The translations under genes were made by a program, and so were the position numbers. From positions 1,552,411-1,616,410 of the forward strand of contig VJWN01000008.1 in the NCBI GenBank assembly GCA_007644065.1: a stretch of DNA of 64,000 nucleotides, written 5' to 3'. The notes under the pieces are model-generated. The model did not search any database. It saw only the letters and a list, made by a program, of their open reading frames with translations, and was not told where the DNA came from. Source of the DNA: Margaritispora aquatica. Its lineage: Eukaryota; Ascomycota; Leotiomycetes; Helotiales; Discinellaceae. Below, piece after piece: positions 57,541-64,000 of this stretch (the stretch's first letter is position 1; each line of letters begins with the position of its first letter).

Positions 57541-59904
57541 TGGAGAGGATGTTGGAAGGTTGAAGTCGATTATCGAAGGCGATGATGAATGAATAAATGT
57601 GATAGAAGAGGAGAGAAAGCAATGAACTGTTGTTGTAATTTTTGTTGTTGATATGTAAATAAAAAGTTGGTTTGGGGGAGAAAGTCGCGACAATTTATAT
57701 CTGCCAGAAACTCTAGCTCGGAATCCGGATCACCACCCTAAATCTTAGCTCCTCAGCCTTATGGTCGAATTAGCCAACCAGAACTCAGGATCCGAGTCCA
57801 GGAGGTTCTTCCGCTAATCCCTCGAGAGTTGGAGCTAAATGTTTGCTTCTGTTTGCTTCACATTTGGAACTAAGCTACCTACCAAGAGGAAGACTGGGTG
57901 GTTTACTGTTCATGTTCGAGTTCGAGTAGTCTCCCTTGATACCTCTCTCTGCTTTGATCTGGAGGTTTCTATCTAGCTACTGATCTGACTACAATGTAAT
58001 TCAACCAATTGATATCAAGTGCCATGCCATTCCTGATCTATCTTTCGTCTTGACATTACTGATTGGCTTTATAACTTTGAGGTACTCAACCACTTGCGCG
58101 TTTGCACGTCTATGATCTGCTCTCTACTGTACTCTACTCTTTCAACCAATCCCTACACCGGATCAATCGCTTGACCTGCTCTTCGATTTCACGTCCCTCC
58201 CAACCCAGTTTAGCGCAGCAGTTTTGTCGAGCTTAGGTTTTCTGCAACTTGGACTTCTTCACCAAACAGTAGATCAGAACAGCATAGCGCTCGCTCTAAT
58301 CGCCATAGTCTTGCAAATGTATTCACTAATCTGCTTTCTGAACGCCAATTCACGCCCCTCTCAACCCAGCTTAGCGCATCAAATATCGAGGGGACTACTA
58401 CTGTGATTTCAAAGTTCTTTCAACAATAAAATAGGCTGCAAAATATACGCGCTTCAGAATGCAGCAAGTCCCATATTCTCAATCTTTAATGCCCTCTCAA
58501 TTTCGTGAAGTGATGCCATGACTTCTACCGTTGCACTCTACGCCCCATAACTTCCTCCATCTGCACAATTCAATTCCCAGTTCAAATCCCAACCCCATCA
58601 GCACAATTATTGAAATCTGTCCTGTTCACGCTGAGTCACATTACCGCTTTCTCGTTCTATAAAGAGTATCTGTGAAGAGAAATCCTCACACAAGCGTGTT
58701 GTTCTAGTCGTTATGACGTTCGTCGTTGCAAGCGATGTCTTAGCTCCCGCCCGTCGTAGCGGCGTGGGGGTCACAGGTGTTTTCATTGCGCAATTTTTTC
58801 GCTTGGATGGCCTTGTCGTTGTTGGGGTGATGGTCACGGGATAAGGGGGATTGGTCAGACGTCTTGGCAGATGCAGCACAGCACTTCCTCCTTACGCGAA
58901 AGAACAATGAGGATATGCATGCTTGGACTGAACTGTAATAGGATAGTTCCAAGTCTCATTCGAGGTTGTGAGGTGAAGATTATATCTGAAAACCTCAGAG
59001 AAGAAGGTAGTTTATGGGAGCTTCTGATGATGCCAGGCTCTGGATCACCAAGGGATTGGAATACCTCAGTTCATGTGCTGGATAGGAAGCATTTATTTGG
59101 CCATGATTGTTTATTGGATCGGTTCGGTGGAATTGGGCTGTTTCTACAGGCTTAGACAATGTGCCAATGAATTGTAGCAATTTGAAATCAAGGAAATAAT
59201 CTCTCGGCTACTGTCAACGGCGCATTGAGGCAGCTGGATTCCAAATTGGGCCAGGAAACAACACTTCACAAGATCTTAGCCAGAATAGAATCGAGGCGCC
59301 AATATCGTATGGTGTGTGAAGATCTCATGTGAGAAGTTTTGGGATGTGTTCGATGCGTGCCGGAGATACATTTCTCCTGGGTTGCTTGCAGGCAGGAAGT
59401 TGGCCGTTGTTGAACAGTTGACGTGGTTTTGATGAGATTTAGATCTTGAAAGTATTCTATAAGGCTAATGGTTTATAAATACTCGCAAGATAAACCCGAA
59501 CTATGCTGCGCATTCGTTCAACTCTTCTAGGCTAATCACTTACACAACCTTCTCGTTCGTCTCTTGCATCTTGTGACATCGATATCATCTTGCACGCCTT
59601 CAAAGTCCAGTTCATAAACGAAGCTTAATCGCCGAATGAGACCCTCCTCTCAATCTAACATGCATAGCTCTGCGATACAAGAACACTAACACATGGACCT
59701 TTCTTCTCTTGTCATTTGCCCTCTCCTTTTATCTCGCTACCGAATGTCTCTTGCTTGCTAGTTCAAAGTGAGCAACATAACTTTCTGATAGTGAGAACCC
59801 CACAATTCCGAAATAACAAAAAAGCAAAAGAAGCCATTGTGAGTGAAGTAAACCTAACCTATCAATAATTAGACGCAACATGGGATCTTAACTCTCTTCA
59901 ATAC

Positions 59905-59958
59905 CACTACTTCCCACACATCCACTACTTCCCACACATCCACTACTTCCCACACATT
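59905..59958. repeat. Tandem repeat, 18-bp unit, 3 copies
   Basis: CACTACTTCCCACACATC repeated exactly twice and a third time with a final T. The minus strand is open across it (VWEVVD repeats in a 95-residue frame), but nothing else suggests coding. Confidence 0.9.
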
Positions 59959-60821
59959 CCACTTCATACCTCTATCCCATTGGAAAGACTTTAGAGGCAA
60001 GAGGAAAATGGATAGCACCTTTATCTGAGACCTCGCCAGCAGAGAAAGGCGAACACCAATTGTCCCGTCTTGATTCCACGGTTTGCTTGATGCCCTTACT
60101 CGAGATTTGGTAGGTTGTCGACTACACCGGAGTATTATAGACGTAGAAGAAGCCAAAGTGTATTGGTTGAAACGTTTCAGGGGGCGATCTCCTATGTCAG
60201 CTGGTTGAGAGCAAGAACACTTCGGTAGTAGTGTAGAGAGTTCGACGTATTGGTTTCGGTAATCTCAAGTCCCTTCCCAAAGCCCAGGATTGACACCCTC
60301 TGTACTGCACATCTCTTCACACCTCGTCAGAACCAAGACCAATTCTAGATACACAATCTAGCGACTGACTTCTCACCGATTCGCTGTCATCATTAATACG
60401 TCCACAGTCCTCCTTCTCGCTAATTAGAAACATGTGTTACGAATTGCTCAGCCTCTCTACTAGTTGAGTGGTCTTGAGAGCTGTTTGCTTCGAACAGACG
60501 ACTTGGCTTCTTGAAGAGCTGACAGACAGTAGAACGGAATATGGTTGAATCATTTTATCGATGCAGCACATCTCTATAACTTACAGGTACAAAGACCCCT
60601 CCTGCCCAAGTAACCTGATTTACGTGGCTGAAGATCACCCGTTAGTCATATAGTAAAGCACTGTATCATGTGAGGGAAATAGCGCAGAGAATAACATAAT
60701 GTAGATTTCACACAAGGGGTTTCCAGATGAGGCAGATTCATGACAAAGGTTCATTATCTACCACCCAACTACAAATTACACATTAACCTCTCTATTTCCT
60801 CCTCTCCTCCCTTCTCTTTCC

Positions 60822-63203
60822 TCAAGGCAAGACACTAGCAATGCCCGGCGCGCTCAAATCGGTAAAGAAACTCGCGCCCTTAACAGTGGTTGGAGCCCCC
60901 TTAGCCGTAACATTACACCTACTAGGCAAACTTCCAGCAGCAGCCAAACGCGCGCTCATGAACGCCGCGTATTCGGCCAGGAGGCACGTCTTGCCTGGGC
61001 CGTTCTGGCACCCGGGGAGCGGGTACACGGCATCGTTGAGCAGGATGCGGATGTAGGTGTGGTTTGTTGTGCCGCTGGTGGAGGTGGCGGTTGCGGAGGC
61101 GGAGGTGGATGAGGAGGTGTTGTTGGTGAAGGTGGTGGATGTGGTGGCGTTGGGGTAGAGTGTTGCGTATGAGGATGAGGATAGGGAGATAGTGGTGGAT
61201 CCAGCGCCGGTGCCTGCGCTAGAGGAGATTGAGCTTGCCGTCGCGGTTGCGCTGGCCCCTGAGCCGGTGGGAGAGGAGCCTGAGACTGCGGTGCCAGATG
61301 TGGCAGACGAGCCTAAGCCTGAGCCTGTTCCAAATCCGCTGCCTGAAGTAGCAGAGACAGATCCTGAGCCCCTGATACCTGAGCCGGATCCAGAGGAAGC
61401 GGATCCAGTCTCAACTGCGGAAACAGGGCAGACAGTGGTGGTGGTGAAAACAGTTGAAGTGATCTTGCCGATAGGGCAGTTGACGGCAGTTGGTGGACAG
61501 GACGTAATGGTGTATACGCTTGTTGACAGGATAGTCGAAGTAGTCATTTGAGGTGCTGCTACACTGGTCACACTGACAGCTGGTGCTGAGGTGGCTTCTG
61601 CTGCGTCAGCGACAGGACACCAAGTGGTTGAAGTATAGACAGTCTTTGTGACCTTGCCAACTGGGCAATCGGTAACGGCTGCGGCGCATGAGGTGATGGT
61701 GTAAGTGTGGGTAGACAGGATTGTAGACATCGTATATTGAGTGACATCTCCTGCCTTGGCGGATGAGACTGGGAGGACGGCCTTGGAAGTGGCGAATGGA
61801 GTCTCAGTAGGGCAGATGGTGACTGTGACAGTCTTCTTGGTGGTCTCGGTGACGAAACGGGCTTCGTGCTGGACATCTCTCTGCACTGGCGTGGCGACCT
61901 TGCAGTTGAGACGCTCGAAAGCAACAGTTCCACGCATTGTGACGAAGTGCGAAGCTCGGTAATTGTAGCTTGCTGGCATAGCAGTTCCATCACCGAGAGA
62001 GGTAGTGTTGTCCCACACACCAATGGCAGAGTTCAATTGAGTCATCTGGCCATCGTTGGTGAAAGCTGCAATGATGTTAGGAACAGTATAAGTTGTGCCA
62101 TTAGCGAAAGTTCCCGTCGTGCCTGGTCCTTGCGCCAGGAGAGACACAAGGCTATTAGCGAATGGCAACATCATCTTGCTTGGCAAATCTGTTCCTGGCC
62201 CAGAACCATAGTAATATCTCAAATCTTGAGCATACTCATACTGTGCTAACTCAGCATCTGTGAAGACGCTACACCAAGGTGACAAAGAGCCAGTGATCTG
62301 AGATTCAAAGCCGCATAGATACGGCATGATGTTGACATCGCTGGTAGCAAGCGTCAGGTTACCAGTGATAAGTGCCTGGAGACGGGCCGTGATAGGAGGA
62401 AGGTAGATGGCTGCCCATTTTGTTGCTGCAGTGCCACCGTTGCCATCGACATAGAGAGGACATTGATCACTCGGTCCAAGAGAGTCGAAGAGTGCATTGA
62501 CGGAGCCAGTGGAGTTGACAGTTATGACCGTGCCTAAAGCTGTGGCCGTGTTGCCTAGGAAGCCACGCACGAAGTTCTGTGCAGTTTGAACGACCCGAGG
62601 ATAAAGATTTGCCCAGGCCATGAAGCTTTGGCCGTAAAGGTAAAGATCAGGGTATCTAAGTCAAAATTAGTGAAGGGATATTTGAGACAATCCTTTGTAC
62701 CGACCTCGTCCTCAAAGTGTATCCCAAATCAAAAGCCTCCTTGTACCCGGTAGTAGACTCCTGAGCAATTTGCAATGTAGGATTAGTGAGAACTGGCTTC
62801 CATTCATGCAAGAATGCCATGCTTCCTGTAGCCGTAAACGAGGCATTCTGAATCTTGGTGTACAATGCCTTCCACTCGTTATATGCGCCATTATCAGGAT
62901 AACGAGAGCCGTGACGAGAGACATAGGCGACTTGCTCTACTACACAGCCTTCAGGGACTTTGTTGCTCACTCCATTGATATCTGGTCCTGCATCCCGTTA
63001 GCAACATCCTCATCAATCGCTGGAATATGCCTACCAGCGAACCAAGGGCTGTTGCCGCCAAGATGTTCCAATGGACTTGTAGCGCTATCAGAAGGTGGGA
63101 GCACGATATCCTGGGCAGGAGCAAGGAAGGTAGCAGAGACGCCACCATTCTGAACCACCAAAAGAGCCACACCAACGACAGCGAAAGATTGAAAGATGGC
63201 CAT
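60822..63203 (-). CDS. Secreted histidine acid phosphatase with adhesin-like insert
   Basis: A histidine-phosphatase clan-2 enzyme that hydrolyses phosphomonoesters outside the cell or at the wall. Exons are 63203-63035, 62987-62705 and 62655-60822 (introns 47 and 49 nt); 761 residues. Signal peptide about 1-24. The catalytic motif is R81-H82-G83-S84-R85-Y86-P87, preceded by LGGNSPWFAGPDINGVS, which is rebuilt by the first splice. The proton-donor region reads AFTNDGQMTQL (350-352 is TND, where many relatives have HD). After C402 comes a Ser/Thr-rich insert of about 280 residues with two copies of a TSTILST-x-YTITSC...CP module (461-498 and 524-561) and a Ser/Gly tract. The phosphatase fold then resumes at about 682 (TYIRILLNDAVYPLPGCQNGPG) and ends TVKGASFFTDL. 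Confidence 0.9.
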
Positions 63204-64000
63204 TGCTTCGGTATATATGTATCAACTTGAAATTGGCCGGAGATGAACGGAAACCTCACAAAACCTTTCGAATCAAAAAGAGTGTAAGACCTTGGTGGTA
63301 AGGAGAGAAGAGAAAGCCTATTATTTTGCAGCAGAATACATCATACTTATACCTTACACCCACTCATCCAAGTATCGATTGCCCGACAGCCTCCACATCA
63401 AGAAGATGCATATATCCTTGCAATCTGGCGAACAATCCGATTAATCTAATAAATGTGCATCGACGACGATGATCTCCAAAATGGGGTGTATGCACGTGTT
63501 ATGGTCAACCCTCACCATTTGACTTTCTAAAAGATCGTGGAGCAATCCCGGAAATGATGTCCAAGAAGGGGCTTCGCTTACGCATGTACCCCTGAGGTTA
63601 TACATGGCTGTGACATTCTGCTATTCATCGACCTCTCTTAGGCTTCCTAAGAACTCCACGTTGCCTTCTAACCGGTACTTCTTGATTTAGACTTCATGCG
63701 ATTTAGTCCGGGGGTATCAATCGATTTACCAGACTTGGTTGTCACCGAAGCACTACGGGAGTGTGTGTGTAGCAGGGAAGCGACACCGGCAAACTGACCG
63801 GCGAACCGCAGTTATTCCTACATCCAAGAATTGGCATACTTGCCCACATCGTTTGAAACTCGACCGAGGCAGAAATTGACATACCCTTGTATTGATGATC
63901 GAGAAAAACGAGCTCATAATTCGATTGGGAAAAAGAAATGTAGCACTTGAAAAACACACCAGGAGCAATAAGGGAAAAAACTTTGTATGATCATTTAATG
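63204..64000. other. Upstream region of the acid phosphatase
   Basis: No gene seen. Promoter sequence of the phosphatase, transcribed leftward, plus unannotated sequence to the window edge. Confidence 0.5.

Larger units (their letters stand above)
54591..60821. other. 6.2-kb region without a convincing gene
   Basis: Normal base composition returns after the AT-rich block, yet no complete gene could be built. It contains an AATAAATTTGACAGCA copy pair (55218 and 55765 regions), several broken protein-like stretches at 56118-56600, a possible minus-strand spliced locus (56930-57540), imperfect direct repeats near 58190 and 58350, and the 18-bp tandem at 59905. The look is that of old, decayed genes or insertions next to a repeat island. 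Confidence 0.45.

Noticed and set aside
61192..61551. 119-residue plus-strand frame rich in Pro, Glu and Val
   Set aside because: It is the antisense of the Ser/Thr/Gly-rich insert of the phosphatase, whose simple codons leave the other strand open.

Overview
This window is a nuclear segment of a filamentous ascomycete (Pezizomycotina). Introns are short (about 45-165 nt) with GTAAGT-type donors and CTAAC-like branch sites. Gene content includes a HET-domain gene, an F-box gene, a secreted pectate lyase, a GPI-anchored yapsin-type protease, an Alt a 1-like secreted protein and a DUF1996 protein. One AT-rich block looks like repeat-induced point mutation (RIP). The proteins read like those of Leotiomycetes/Helotiales, but that placement is an impression, not a measurement. 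All exon models were built by eye from splice signals and reading-frame continuity.

Layout. 1-3.8 kb is a compact housekeeping cluster: the tail of an unknown gene, urease accessory UreF (+), splicing factor Cwc2 (-) and a small single-pass membrane protein (-). 6-10 kb holds two secreted-protein genes, a PL1 pectate lyase and an Alt a 1-like protein. 11.7-12.7 kb holds a divergent V-ATPase proteolipid subunit with a 13-nt exon (-). 14.6-19.3 kb holds a Ser/Thr-rich membrane sensor and a yapsin-like aspartyl protease. 20.2-25 kb holds a HET-domain gene and a DUF1996 secreted protein, both on the minus strand. 25-33 kb is gene-poor except for two related small genes with a W..[DE]E...AAxMxxKFG signature; a duplicated TATA-bearing 59-bp unit lies just upstream of the second.

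33-50 kb returns to housekeeping genes: DUF2015 (-) and ribosomal protein eL28 (+) sharing a short divergent promoter, cytosolic malate dehydrogenase (+), TRAPP subunit Trs33 (-), the cell-wall regulator Knr4/Smi1 (+), Vps68 (+) and the GPI-anchor ethanolamine-phosphate transferase Gpi13 (+). From 50.7 kb the character changes. An F-box gene carries one in-frame TAG and abuts about 2.3 kb of AT-rich, CpA-depleted sequence that looks like a RIP-degraded repeat. About 6 kb without a convincing gene follows. The window closes with a histidine acid phosphatase (-) whose catalytic domain is interrupted by an adhesin-like Ser/Thr/Gly-rich insert of about 280 residues.

Functional themes are wall and surface biology (Gpi13 makes GPI anchors, of which the yapsin is a likely client; Knr4 regulates wall synthesis; a Mid2-like sensor; an adhesin-phosphatase fusion), endomembrane function (V-ATPase, TRAPP, Vps68) and host or substrate interaction (pectate lyase, Alt a 1-like protein). 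No rRNA, tRNA, CRISPR array or intact transposon was recognised.
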